This document shows positions 8,863 to 17,849 of a stretch of 64,000 bases of DNA, in pieces; the stretch's first letter is position 1, and each line of letters begins with the position of its first letter. Position numbers and translations under genes: made by a program. Source of the stretch: G963674665 sp963674665 (lineage in GTDB: Bacteria; Desulfobacterota; Desulfovibrionia; Desulfovibrionales; Desulfovibrionaceae); NCBI GenBank assembly GCA_963674665.2, contig CAXXPL010000009.1, positions 620,001-684,000 on the forward strand. The letters run 5' to 3'. Below the pieces are notes generated by a model that had not been told where the DNA came from, did not search any database, and saw only the letters and a program-made list of their open reading frames with translations.

Positions 8863-9591
8863 ATGAGCTACCAGCTTCACATCCTGGATTTCGCCGAGAT
8901 CGAGGCCAAGGAGTCCATCCTCTTTCAAGGGGGCGATGAAGACCGGTTCAGGCGTATAGGCTGTTTCGCCTGGCTGCTCCGTGGAGAGGGCGAGAATATC
9001 CTGGTGGACACCGGGATCAGGGACATCGAGCGCGTCAACAGGACCAGGAAGGGACCCAAGGCCTGGGTCCAGGAGCACTCCCAGACCATTGGGAACAATC
9101 TGGAGAGGCTGAGGCTCGCCCCCCGGGATGTGACCACGGTCATCCTCACCCACGCGCACTACGATCACGCCTCGAATCTGCCGCTGTTCGAGAACGCCAG
9201 GGTGTTCATCACCCGCCCGGAGTACGACTACCTTCAAGGGGAGCTGGCCGGGGAGGGGCACCTGCACGATGTTATCCGCCACCTGCGGCTGCTGCAAGGG
9301 GCCGGGCGGCTGCACTTGGTGGACCGGGAACTGCGGCTCGATGAACATGTGCGCATGCAATGGGTCGGGGGGCACACCCCGGGCAGCCAGATTGTCATGG
9401 CGGAGTGCGACCTGGGCGACTGCCTGTTCACCGGGGACGCGGTCTTTCTGGAGGACAACATCCGTGAGAACCGCCCCATCGGGTTGACCACATCGCTGCG
9501 GCAGTCCGAGGAGGCGCTCCGTTTGTGCGCAGATCACCCCGGCCTGTTCCTTACCGGCCACGACTTGTCGGCAAGGCGGCACTTCGGGTGA
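8863..9591 (+). CDS. metallo-beta-lactamase-fold hydrolase, lactonase-like
   Basis: MBL-fold protein of 242 aa with the complete dinuclear zinc motif: THAHYDHAS, the His in GGHTPGSQ, the Asp in FTGDAVF and a final His in LTGHD. It resembles the N-acyl-homoserine-lactonase branch. In this operon, hydrolysis of a sugar lactone made by the SDR is a more coherent job than quorum quenching (inference). It lies 8 bp after the enolase-superfamily gene and is the last gene before a strong terminator. Confidence 0.9.
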   Translation: MSYQLHILDFAEIEAKESILFQGGDEDRFRRIGCFAWLLRGEGENILVDTGIRDIERVNRTRKGPKAWVQEHSQTIGNNLERLRLAPRDVTTVILTHAHYDHASNLPLFENARVFITRPEYDYLQGELAGEGHLHDVIRHLRLLQGAGRLHLVDRELRLDEHVRMQWVGGHTPGSQIVMAECDLGDCLFTGDAVFLEDNIRENRPIGLTTSLRQSEEALRLCADHPGLFLTGHDLSARRHFG

Positions 9592-9623
9592 CCGCGCTAT
9601 GAAGTGAAACCTCATGTGAGCGA

Positions 9624-9653
9624 GGGCTCCCGGGAATACCGGGAGCCCTTTCC
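9624..9653 (+). terminator. Rho-independent terminator ending the sugar-acid operon
   Basis: GGGCTCCCGG and CCGGGAGCCC form a perfect 10-bp stem with a GAATA loop, followed by TTTCCC. It is placed 33 bp after the MBL-hydrolase stop. Confidence 0.85.
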
Positions 9654-9699
9654 CTAATCGTGCCACACATTATTTCGATTATTGGAAGTGAATTTTCAC

Positions 9700-9825
9700 T
9701 AAAGCAATTTACTCTTGAAATGCTTGATCAGCGGCTTGCAAAGCCAGTTACGAACATTTTGAGGCAAGGATTTACAGGCAGATCCTTGCAAAGCATTTGA
9801 ATTATTTTAAAGAATAAATGCTCTA
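9700..9825. mobile_element. MITE-like element, copy A (degenerate)
   Basis: A 126-bp non-coding element bounded by TA dinucleotides and related to the better preserved copy at 39533-39654. Shared blocks are a left end near AATTTACTCTTGAAATGCTT, an internal GCAAGGATTTACAGG...ATCCTTGC hairpin, and a right end AAATGCTCTA. The first internal palindrome is decayed here, suggesting an older insertion. Its outer ends resemble the terminal repeats of the IS630-family element at 37541. The rest of the gene-free stretch 9654-10096 shows nothing recognisable. Confidence 0.7.
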
Positions 9826-10096
9826 ACATGACGCAAACACATTCCATGGTTTCCGCTTGTACCCGTAGAAAGGCTGCAGATGCTGTTGCAGCGGTTCCTC
9901 CCCAGCTATTCTAGCAACCACGTTGAAATGAGAATTTGCGGTTCGTTTCCTCTTATTCGAGATGATTTGACCTCAACACCTCAAAGCTATACAAAAAAAA
10001 CGGGTAATTAAAGTGACTGGCAACCCATTCGACTTCACGCTCCCTTTTTGGACCAGAGCATGCCAGAGCTCGAAAAATGCAGGAGATTGCGCAGGA

Positions 10097-10525
10097 ATGA
10101 ATACCGCAGCACTAAACGAGGTGGAAAAACTAGTGAATTCCTGGTCCCAGGACCCCAATCATACGAAGCAGTGCTTTTTGACGCTGGAGAAACACCTGGA
10201 GGCCTTTGACAACGTCAGATTGTCCCTGGTTTCCAGGCCCAATGTGTCCTATTCGTTGCGCGCGGCCCACACCAGCCAGGGCAAGGACGATCTGTTCGCC
10301 ATGGTGGACGTCATCGACGACGACCCCGCGGACAGGTGGCTTTCGGTGTGCTTCTACGGTGATATGGTGAGCGACCCGGAACAGCTGGCCAACGAGGTTC
10401 CCGAAGGTCTGAAGGGCAGGGACGCGAAGTGCTTCGATATCTATGAGTTGGACGAGGAACTGGTCAGCTACGTGGAGACACGGTTGACCGAGGCCTTTAA
10501 GGCGGTTTCCGGCCCGAATAACTAA
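10097..10525 (+). CDS. hypothetical protein, acidic, about 142 aa
   Basis: I do not recognise the family. The product is soluble and acidic, with a central patch rich in Asp (MVDVIDDDPADRW) and a C-terminal helix; there is no signal peptide or membrane segment. The frame is open from a GTG at 10013, but the ATG at 10097 has AGGAG 11 nt upstream and starts a more protein-like sequence, so it is preferred. It stands alone between the MITE copy and the glycan region. The text VRLSLVSRPNVSYSLRAAH suggests a small alpha/beta domain. Confidence 0.7.
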   Translation: MNTAALNEVEKLVNSWSQDPNHTKQCFLTLEKHLEAFDNVRLSLVSRPNVSYSLRAAHTSQGKDDLFAMVDVIDDDPADRWLSVCFYGDMVSDPEQLANEVPEGLKGRDAKCFDIYELDEELVSYVETRLTEAFKAVSGPNN

Positions 10526-10570
10526 TACATGGCCCGGGGTTATACCAACCTGATCAGGTATTCAGGACGA

Positions 10571-10600
10571 GGGAGCTCTTTCCACGGAAAGGATTCTCCC
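10571..10600. terminator. imperfect hairpin after the hypothetical gene
   Basis: GGGAG...CTCCC arms enclose a CTTTCCACGGAAAGG inner stem; it may terminate the + strand gene or, on the other strand, the radical SAM gene. The sequence just after it (to 10628) is repeated imperfectly (26 of 32 positions by eye) at 11886-11917, on the other side of the radical SAM gene. Confidence 0.45.
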
Positions 10601-10646
10601 AGCTTTCTTCGGCAATTCCTCAGGTAATGCGCTCTTGATCAGGAAT

Positions 10647-11766
10647 TCAGCAAACAGGTGCATGCCCGGAGATGCGGCCGCGCAGCATTTTGAGAGACTT
10701 CATGGCTTCGGGGTTGCCCGGCTGTATCGCCAACGCCCTCGAGCACGACTCCAGGGAGGAGGGCAGGTCCCCCCTGGCCATGGCCAGCAACCCCTCGATG
10801 ATGCACATTTCGGCGGTTTCCCCATAGGTATCGCGCAAATGGCTGGAGAGGCTCTCGGCCTCCGGCACCCGGTTCAGGTGGATCATCCGCCTGACCGTGG
10901 CGACATGGTATTCAAGCTCGTATTCCTTGTTGAACAGGGGAAAGCCCTTTTCCAGCTTCCAGGTGGTTGTCTTGGTGGGGCGCGAGAAGCTGCAAAAACC
11001 GCAAGCATCCAAGGGGTAGCGTTTGCGCCAGAGCCAGAAACTCTGGGAAGAGAAGTTCTTCAAGTCATAGAACATGTGCCGGCTGCCTCTGAACCCTTCG
11101 CTGAGCACCCCCTCTGGGACCAGGTGCGCGTAGGCGCCCGCCCCGCAACGCCCCATGCGCATGTCCGGAAGCAGGGCCGTGCAATTGGCGTTGCCGCACA
11201 ACATCTCCACCTCTGAGGGCGTCTCCGAGAACTCCAGCCTGTTGAAGACCCCCTTGTTCGGGGAGTGGATGTGTATCCCGGGATTGTACATTTTTGATTT
11301 CATTGAGCATGTGGCGCACTTCCACTTCAGAACCCAGTCGTCGCTTTATGGTGGGGTATCTCGATATCCTTAGCGAGTGAACGAGCGGCCAGAGGTCCCT
11401 GTATGCCTTGATGGCGTCGCGGGAGATCCAGAAGCCGTTGCTCGTCAGGTACAGGGGCTTGCGGTACCGTTTCAGCAGCTCCAGGGCGAAGGCGACGATG
11501 TCGGAATGCAGGAACGGCTCACCCCCCATCAACGAGATGGAATCGTACCGGACCCCGTGTTTCTTCAGGACATCCAGGCCGTCAAAGTAGTCCCGCGCCT
11601 CGTATTCCCTCTTTGGCAAGAAGGGTGAGTAGTTATGGCACCATCCGCAATTGTTGTTGCAGTGGTCCACGAGATGCACTTCGACCCATCCAAAGTTGAG
11701 CATGACATCGCCCTTTTCCGGTTGATGTTGGCGGGAAAAATAATCCGCTGTGTAAATATTGCGCAT
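10647..11766 (-). pseudogene. radical SAM protein, frameshifted
   Basis: Radical SAM enzyme split between two frames. The 5' part has the 4Fe-4S cluster motif (CNNNCGWC, i.e. CxxxCxxC) and the SISLMGGEPFLHSD glycine motif. The 3' part carries further Cys (CGNANC, CGFC) and a TPR-like tail (LAIQPGNPEA). The frames meet near 11291-11295, where a run of five A on the coding strand would restore a single 372-aa frame if it were four A. Start ATG at 11766. Either a real mutation or a base-call error. Relatives in glycan regions often have SPASM-like extra clusters; the function here is unknown. Confidence 0.75.
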
Positions 11767-11855
11767 GGTTAGGCAATATTCGGGCCATTGAGGAGAAGTG
11801 TTCGGAAGGCTACCGGCGCTTGGGTGCAATGATGCCCATTGGCGGGAAAGAGGGT

Positions 11856-11917
11856 GGGGGATCGCTTTCCATGAAGAACGTTCCCCCAGCTCTCTTGGCT
11901 ATTTTCTCAGGTAATGG
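11856..11917. repeat. hairpin plus repeat tail, second copy
   Basis: GGGGGA...TCCCCC arms (11856-11887) are followed by a 32-bp stretch similar to 10597-10628 (CCCAGCT...CTCAGGTAATG). The pair flanks the radical SAM gene in direct orientation. The right end overlaps the last codons of the dehydratase remnant that follows. Confidence 0.4.
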
Positions 11918-12158
11918 GGGCGGGGTTGAACAGGGTAAGATCGTTGTGCAGGCCGAGCTTGTCGGCACAGGCCTGTTTTTCTCCGCCGGCGATGTCCAGG
12001 GTGAGCTGGAACAGCTCCCAGCCGATGTCCTGGATGGTGGCCTGTCCCGAGGCGATGCGCCCCGCGTCCACGTCGATGAGGTCGGGCCAGCGTTTGGCCA
12101 GCTCGGAGCGGGTGGCCACCTTGATCACCGGGGCCATGGCCAGGCCGTATGGCGTGCC
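11907..12158 (-). pseudogene. 3' remnant of a UxaA/GarD-family sugar-acid dehydratase
   Basis: About 83 codons encode what looks like the C-terminus of a galactarate/altronate dehydratase: RGTPYGLAMAPVIKVATR, RWPDLIDVDAGRI, and a final LHNDLTLFNPAPIT followed by a stop. Upstream of about 12158 the homology ends abruptly and the frame continues into unrelated sequence, so the first 300 or so residues of the gene are missing. It lies between the radical SAM gene and a glycosyltransferase, as debris of an earlier sugar-acid locus. Confidence 0.72.
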
Positions 12159-12330
12159 GCGCCTTTCTGCTGTACTGTGCTGCTGTTCGATTATTGGCAT
12201 CCTCTGGTCGTGGCCGCTGGTAGAGCCGAACATCCGCACCAGGGCGGCAATATTCTCGGCGACCAGGGCCAGGTTGTTTCCGGCCGCTGTGCTTTGCGTA
12301 TGGCAAATGTATTCCGGAGTGGAGCCCGGC

Positions 12331-13472
12331 ATGAAAATTCTCTCCATCACCCCTGACATAGACAGCGGCGGCGCCGCCAAGAGCCTGTTCCTGCTCGCGC
12401 AACGGATCGTGGGGCAGGGGCATGACATGCACATCGTGAGCATCGCCCGCCCTTCGCGCACCAAAAGGAAGGTGGAGGAGCTGCGCGGGCTGGGGGTTGA
12501 GGTGGACTACTTCGACCTGCCGTATTTCCCGCTGAAGCTGCACGTCTGCCCCATACCCTTACGGCGCAACGTGGTGCGGACGCTACGGTCGTTGCGCGTC
12601 TACCGGGAACTGGCGGAGCGGGTCCGGGAGGTGGGGCCGACGTGGTCCATTACAACAGCTACACCACGCTGCTCATTTCCCGATGGCTGCGGGAGTACCC
12701 GTCAGTGCTGCACGCACGGGAGGTGATGCGGGAGCCCTCGCGGCTGCTGCCCGTGGTAAAGTACCTGATGCGGCGGGGTATCCGGGAGATAATCGCCATC
12801 GCGCCGGAAGAGGGGGAGCAGGCGGAGCGCGTCTTCGGCCTGCCCGTGACCACGGTGTTCAATTGGCCTGGGAAGCCGGTGCGGCTCGTACCCATGCCGG
12901 AAGCTCGGCCCCTTGTGTATGGGGTGTTTTCGCACGTCACCCCCATCAAGGGGCACCTGGAGTGCGTCAAGGCCTGCGCCCTGGTGGCGGACGAACTGCG
13001 CAAGGCCAATGTTCGGGTACGTCTGTTCGGGGGTATGGTGCCCATACACGCGGCCTATCACCAGGCGGTTGTGGACGAGATCAAAGCATCCCGGCTTTCG
13101 GATATTGTGGATTTTCCGGGTTTTGTGGATGATCCCGAGAGCGAGATGCAGCGGGTCCACCTGGTGGTGCGCCCCGACACCACGGGACATGCCTGGGGCA
13201 GGGATGTCATCGAGTCCATGAGTCTGGGGCGGCCTGTTCTGGCCATGGGCACGCGAGAGGTGATGGTGAAAAACGGCCGCACCGGAAAACTGACCCCGGT
13301 GGGGGACATCCGCGCCCTGGCAAGGGGCATGGTGGAACTGGCGGATTTCGACACCCTGAGAGCCTTCGGCGAAAACGCCTGCAAGTTCGCCAGGGAGCAC
13401 TTTGATCCCGAGGTCAACGCCGCAAGGATCATCGAGCGGATGCGCCTGCTGGCCGGAGCGGGCGCCGGATGA
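12331..13472 (+). pseudogene. glycosyltransferase family 4, frameshifted
   Basis: GT4-type (GT-B fold) transferase. The N-terminus MKILSITPDIDSGGAAKSL is in one frame; the rest (ADVVHYNSYTTLL through GVFSHVTPIKGHLECVKA and the C-terminal VIESMSLGRPVLA donor-site region) is in another. The junction is in a run of four G at 12633-12636; a fifth G would give one 380-aa protein. The upstream open frame (from 11914) is chance readthrough. It heads a + strand run of glycan genes. Confidence 0.78.
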
Positions 13473-13517
13473 GCCCGAACCGGCGGCAGGTTGCCAGAAC
13501 CTGAAAAGAAAAGGACA

Positions 13518-14179
13518 ATGCTCCGGATGGAACTCTACACCCTGCACAGATACCTCAAGGCGGACGGCTCCTTTGACTATGACAAGTACAGGGAGATTCA
13601 GGCCGCGGGGAACAGGAAAAAGCTCCACAACGTCTGGGTCAGGGAGGAGCACATAGAGTACGTGTCCGGATATCTGCGCGAGCATCTCCCCCTGATTGGC
13701 GGTTCGGCCTGTGCCATGGCACCAGACGGGGGATGGAGCAGCAGTATTTCATGAACTACATGGGCTGCGAGGTGCTGGGTACCGAGATTGCGGACACCGC
13801 CCTGGAGTTTCCGCACACACTGCAGTGGGACATGCATGAGGTGAAGCCCGAGTGGCGCGGGAGCGTGGACTTCATCTACTCCAACTCCCTGGACCACAGC
13901 TACGATCCCAGGCTGTGCCTGAACGCCTGGATGGGGTGCCTGAAACCCGGGGGGATTTGCGTCATCGAGCACTCCCCACAACACGAGAAGAGCACGGAGC
14001 TGGACCCGTTCGGCGCCTCGATCCTGGTCATGCCCTTTCTCATCGCCCTGTGGTCCGGGGGAAGGTACGGCGTCAGGGAAGTGCTGCCACTGCCCTCGGA
14101 TGCGGGGGAATACCGGTTCCTGGTCCTGCAGAACTTTCCTCAGGCCATCGCACCGCAATCGAATCCTTCCGGAGCCTGA
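13518..14179 (+). pseudogene. class I SAM-dependent methyltransferase-like protein, frameshifted
   Basis: The first frame gives an N-terminal region (LHRYLKADGSFDYDKYREIQ ... LIGGSA). The second continues with CHGTRRGMEQQYF, LGTEIADTALEFPHTLQWDMHEV, IYSNSLDHSYDP and LKPGGICVIEHSP, which together are the core of a class I methyltransferase. The shift lies near 13703-13712; one extra base there restores a protein of about 220 aa. AAAAGGA precedes the ATG at 13518. It stops 3 bp before the next glycosyltransferase. Confidence 0.72.
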
Positions 14180-14182
14180 CGC

Positions 14183-15415
14183 ATGCGGCCTGTGCTGGTC
14201 ATCGCATTCAAGTTCCCCCCCTATTCCGGAGTCGGCGGATTCCGCTGGGCCAAGATGGCCAAGTACCTGGCCAGGTGCGGCAGGGAGGTGCGCGTGGTCA
14301 CCGTGGACTGGGAAGCCTCAGGCCCGGTGACCCTGTTGGAGGACTGCGACTCGCCCCGCCTCCATGTGCACCGCATCGGGTCAGGCTTTCCTCACAATCA
14401 GTTGCTGTATGGCGATGCCGCCCTCAGGGCGCGGGCCGTGGCGCGCCTCCGCGAGTTGGGCGGCTTTGACGAGGCCGCGAATTGGGGCCAGACCCTGATT
14501 CCCTTCTGCCAAAGGCTGATCCGGGAGCGGGGAATAGGGGTGGCGGTTGCCACCGGGCACCCCTTCATGGCCAATCTCTGGGCAGCGGAGCTGAAGGCCC
14601 AGACCCCGGGGCTGAAGCTGGTGCAGGATTTCAGGGATCTGGTGAGTTCCATCCGTATCAACACGGGGGCGTCGGAAGAGTATTGCCTGGAATTGCAGCG
14701 CCGTTGTGTGGAGGCGGCGGACGTGGTCACCGTGATCTCCCAGGGCATGGTGTGGTTGATGCGGGAGCAGATTCCGCCGGGTAATTCAGGCAAATTCCGC
14801 GTGATGCGCAACGGTTTCGACCCGGAGCGGCTCGCGCCCCTGCGCAGAGGCGGACGCCCGCGCCCGGCTTCGGAGCCACTCTCCATGTGCTATCTCGGAA
14901 GTCTGGGAGGGGGGCGGCACACCGTGATGCTGACCCTTCTCCGGGCCGTGGACTCCCTGGTCCATGACGGCCATAAGGTTCGCGTCAGGCTGTGCGGGGA
15001 CAACCACGCTGTCGTGGGCAAGGAGTTCCCCCACCTGATGGAGCAAGGGGTGCTCGAGCTTTCAACGTCCATGCCCCCTGACGGGGCGTTGCGACTGGCA
15101 CGGGAGTGCGACTTCGGCCTCAATGTACTGGCACCCGGCATGACGCACTATCTTCCCACGAAAATTTATGATTACATCGGCCTGGGCGTTCCCTGCCTCT
15201 CCATCGGCCCCAAGGGCGACACCTCGGAGCTGCTGGAGGCCCATGACTGCGGGGTGGGGTTGCCCGAGGACGAGAAGGTCATTGCGGGCCGCCTTGGCGA
15301 ATTTTGCCGGGGCATGCCCGGCTTCGGCTTCAAGGGCGTCGACGCCCTCGGGGTGGACACCATCGCGCGGGAATTCAATGAATTGTTCTCGAACCTGGAG
15401 GGAGAGGGATCATGA
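14183..15415 (+). CDS. glycosyltransferase family 4-like protein
   Basis: GT-B fold protein of 410 aa. It opens with PVLVIAFKFPPYSGVGGFRWAK, typical of WecB/GT4-like glycosyltransferases. A Rossmann half follows, then the C-terminal donor domain (YLGSLGGGRHTVMLTLL ... KIYDYIGLGVPCLSIGP). Likely transfers a nucleotide-activated sugar to a surface glycan. It overlaps the next gene by 4 bp (ATGA), so the two are translationally coupled. Confidence 0.88.
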   Translation: MRPVLVIAFKFPPYSGVGGFRWAKMAKYLARCGREVRVVTVDWEASGPVTLLEDCDSPRLHVHRIGSGFPHNQLLYGDAALRARAVARLRELGGFDEAANWGQTLIPFCQRLIRERGIGVAVATGHPFMANLWAAELKAQTPGLKLVQDFRDLVSSIRINTGASEEYCLELQRRCVEAADVVTVISQGMVWLMREQIPPGNSGKFRVMRNGFDPERLAPLRRGGRPRPASEPLSMCYLGSLGGGRHTVMLTLLRAVDSLVHDGHKVRVRLCGDNHAVVGKEFPHLMEQGVLELSTSMPPDGALRLARECDFGLNVLAPGMTHYLPTKIYDYIGLGVPCLSIGPKGDTSELLEAHDCGVGLPEDEKVIAGRLGEFCRGMPGFGFKGVDALGVDTIAREFNELFSNLEGEGS

Positions 15416-17043
15416 CGGGCGCAACGGGCAGGGAACGCAGGAGCCACGGAATCTCACTGCTCATTCCCACACGGAACGCGGAATTGACCGTGGAGCTGTG
15501 CATTCGGTCATTCGCCGATTTTCCTGACGAGATCATCGTTGTGGACAACGGGTCCACGGACAGCACCAGGGAGATCCTCAGGGAGCTGGAAGCGGAGTAC
15601 GACCATCTCAGCTTCTACGACCGGCCTACCCTGGCGGACCTGTACCACAACCGCCAGTTCGCCTTTTTCATGTCCCGGTTCGACTGGATCTGCCGCCTGG
15701 ACAGCGACTACGTGGCCTATACCTCCGGGGCCTGGGACATCATGGGCCTGCGGAAGAGGATTCTGGAGACCGAGTACACCGCCCCTCCCACCGCGTTTCG
15801 CGTCAGGCAGTTTTCCCTGGCCAGGGATTGCAACACCCTGGCCAGGAACAGAAGCCGCATTCCGGAGAACAGGGGGAAATACGTACCCGGGGGGTGGAGC
15901 GAACTGGCCGCCAGGATCGTCCAGTGGCACCCCGGCATGAAGTTCGCGAGGATCGAGCAGCGCTGGGAGGGAGTGGCGGGGCAGGACGAGCTAGCCAGCC
16001 TGACTCTGGACCGCCCCTATTGGATGCACTGCGATTTCAAGCGCCCCTTGGACTGTCTTTTCAGGTCGGAGCGCACGAACTGGCGCGAGCATGGGGACTT
16101 CCACACCTATCCCAGGCTGGAGGACTACGTGCGCGCGGTGGTTCCGGGAAAATACGGGACTCCGGACCTGGAGGAGGCTGCCGCCGTCTACATGGCCCGG
16201 GAGTTCGACCCATGGGTGCGGCCCTATGATCCGGAGACCATGCCCCCGTATCCCGAGACCATTGTCCGCGCGGCCACAGGGGAGTTGCGGCTCATCTCCG
16301 GGAGCACGGTCTCCGGGGTGCTGCCCAAGATGCCCCCCCATTCCTGCGAGTCGTGGAAGGCCAGGCTGGAGCTTATCCGGAGCGACCAGTACATGGCCAC
16401 GGTTCACGGGGTGGCCCTGCAACTGGGTGACGAGTTCGTCTCCGAAAAGATGCGCGCTGTGCTCGAACAGGGGGACTACGAAAACCACGAGGTCCGCATA
16501 CTCAGGGAGGTGCTTAATCCGGAGGACAGATATCTCGAGTTGGGCGCGGGTATCGGAGTCACCGCCATTGTCGCGGCAGGGATGCTGGAGCGCCCCCCGG
16601 TGGTGTACGAGGCCAACCCGGTGCTGTGCGAATACCTGAGGCTCAACAGCGGGTTCAACGGCGCCACAGTGACGGTGCACAACGGCGCGGTGGCGCAGGG
16701 CGGGAGCGTGGATTTCCACATCCACGAGCACTTCTGGTCCTCGTCCACGCTGCCCAAGGAGGGGACCCTGAAAAAGGTCAGTGTACCGGCCTTTGGCCTG
16801 CAGGAACTCCTGGACGCGCACAGGCCGACCTTCCTGCTCTGCGACATCGAAGGGGGCGAGGTCGAGGCTTTCCAGCGGGTGGACCTGTCCTGCCTGAACA
16901 GGATCTGCCTGGAGATCCACAACCACTACGTCGGTGACCCGCAGACCACGCGGACCCTCATGCGAATCGCGGAGCAGGGGTTCTGCATCGACTTCCGGCG
17001 CTCGGCTGGCAAGGTGTTCCTGTTCTACAGACCCACGCCTTGA
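15412..17043 (+). CDS. fusion of GT2-like glycosyltransferase and FkbM-family methyltransferase
   Basis: Two-domain protein of 543 aa. Residues from about 10 to 230 form a GT-A glycosyltransferase (SLLIPTRNAELTVELCIRSF, EIIVVDNGSTDSTREIL, a CRLDSDY metal-binding region). Residues from about 350 to 540 form a FkbM-type methyltransferase (LELGAGIGVTAIVAAGML, YEANPVLCEYLRLNSGFNG, a CDIEGGEVEAF motif). Fusion would couple addition of a sugar with its O-methylation. It follows the previous glycosyltransferase with a 4-bp overlap. Confidence 0.88.
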   Translation: MTGATGRERRSHGISLLIPTRNAELTVELCIRSFADFPDEIIVVDNGSTDSTREILRELEAEYDHLSFYDRPTLADLYHNRQFAFFMSRFDWICRLDSDYVAYTSGAWDIMGLRKRILETEYTAPPTAFRVRQFSLARDCNTLARNRSRIPENRGKYVPGGWSELAARIVQWHPGMKFARIEQRWEGVAGQDELASLTLDRPYWMHCDFKRPLDCLFRSERTNWREHGDFHTYPRLEDYVRAVVPGKYGTPDLEEAAAVYMAREFDPWVRPYDPETMPPYPETIVRAATGELRLISGSTVSGVLPKMPPHSCESWKARLELIRSDQYMATVHGVALQLGDEFVSEKMRAVLEQGDYENHEVRILREVLNPEDRYLELGAGIGVTAIVAAGMLERPPVVYEANPVLCEYLRLNSGFNGATVTVHNGAVAQGGSVDFHIHEHFWSSSTLPKEGTLKKVSVPAFGLQELLDAHRPTFLLCDIEGGEVEAFQRVDLSCLNRICLEIHNHYVGDPQTTRTLMRIAEQGFCIDFRRSAGKVFLFYRPTP

Positions 17044-17149
17044 CAAGAGCCGCAATGAGTTTCAGCAATGAACGCCCGGGGAAATGATCCGTTCCAACAG
17101 GTTGTTGTCTCCCGGAAGTATTTAGGGATCAAGCAGAGAAGCAGGGATC

Positions 17150-17824
17150 ATGACCGCACGCTTTGACGACGATGACTGGCGAATGACCAAATCCCGGGAG
17201 ACGCCCACCAGGGCGGTTGACCTCGAAAAGGTCGAGTTCTGGAGGGATGAACGCATTCTCGAAGAGGTGCACCACAACAACTATGGCCGTCCCTGGATTC
17301 TGGGCAGGTACCAGTTCCAGTTCCTGCTGGAGCGCGGCCTCGCCCCTGCTCATAAGATCCTGGATTTCGGCTGCGGCGCTGGAAGGTTGGCCATCCACCT
17401 GGTGCGGTACCTGGACACGGGCCGCTACTGCGGCATGGACTCCAATGCGAAATCAGCCGAGGCCTTTGCCTATGAGATGCAATTGCACGGTCTGATGGCC
17501 AGACGCCCCCGTTTTGTGCTGGACTCGCGCTTCAACTTCCATGTCTTTGGGGAGCGGTTCGACTTTATCGTGGATTTCTATACCATGAAACACCTGGACC
17601 AAGAGGCGCAGTTCGAGGCGTTTTCGCGCTTCGCCAAGGTGCTTGCCCCCGGGGGCAGGGTGCTGGTGGCGCCCATGCCCCGGTTGGGGGCGGAGGAACT
17701 GCGTGACCTGGGATTCGGGCTGGTTTACAGCCGGGAGCAACACTGCCCCCCTTTGGAAGAGTCCAGATTCAAAGAGACGACTCCCTGGTTCGAGTACATG
17801 ATGCAAGATCTCGCTGCCGCGTAG
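17150..17824 (+). CDS. class I SAM-dependent methyltransferase
   Basis: Methyltransferase of 224 aa. The SAM-binding motif I is ILDFGCGAGRLAIHLV; the acidic loop is CGMDSNAK; motif IV is FDFIVDFYTMKHLD and the post-motif region LAPGGRVLVAP. Likely modifies a sugar or lipid carrier in the glycan region, but the acceptor is not readable. It ends 26 bp from the convergent sulfotransferase gene, so it closes the + strand half of the region. Confidence 0.88.
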   Translation: MTARFDDDDWRMTKSRETPTRAVDLEKVEFWRDERILEEVHHNNYGRPWILGRYQFQFLLERGLAPAHKILDFGCGAGRLAIHLVRYLDTGRYCGMDSNAKSAEAFAYEMQLHGLMARRPRFVLDSRFNFHVFGERFDFIVDFYTMKHLDQEAQFEAFSRFAKVLAPGGRVLVAPMPRLGAEELRDLGFGLVYSREQHCPPLEESRFKETTPWFEYMMQDLAAA

Positions 17825-17849
17825 GATTTTCCTATAACGGTCCGGCTGT

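Noticed and set aside
11820..12356. + strand frame over the dehydratase remnant and start of the GT4 gene
   Set aside because: The recognisable text (RGTPYGLAMAP, LHNDLTLFNPAP) is on the - strand; the + frame is chance.
15991..17055. 354-codon - strand frame opposite the GT2-FkbM fusion
   Set aside because: No family features, and it conflicts with a clear two-domain protein.
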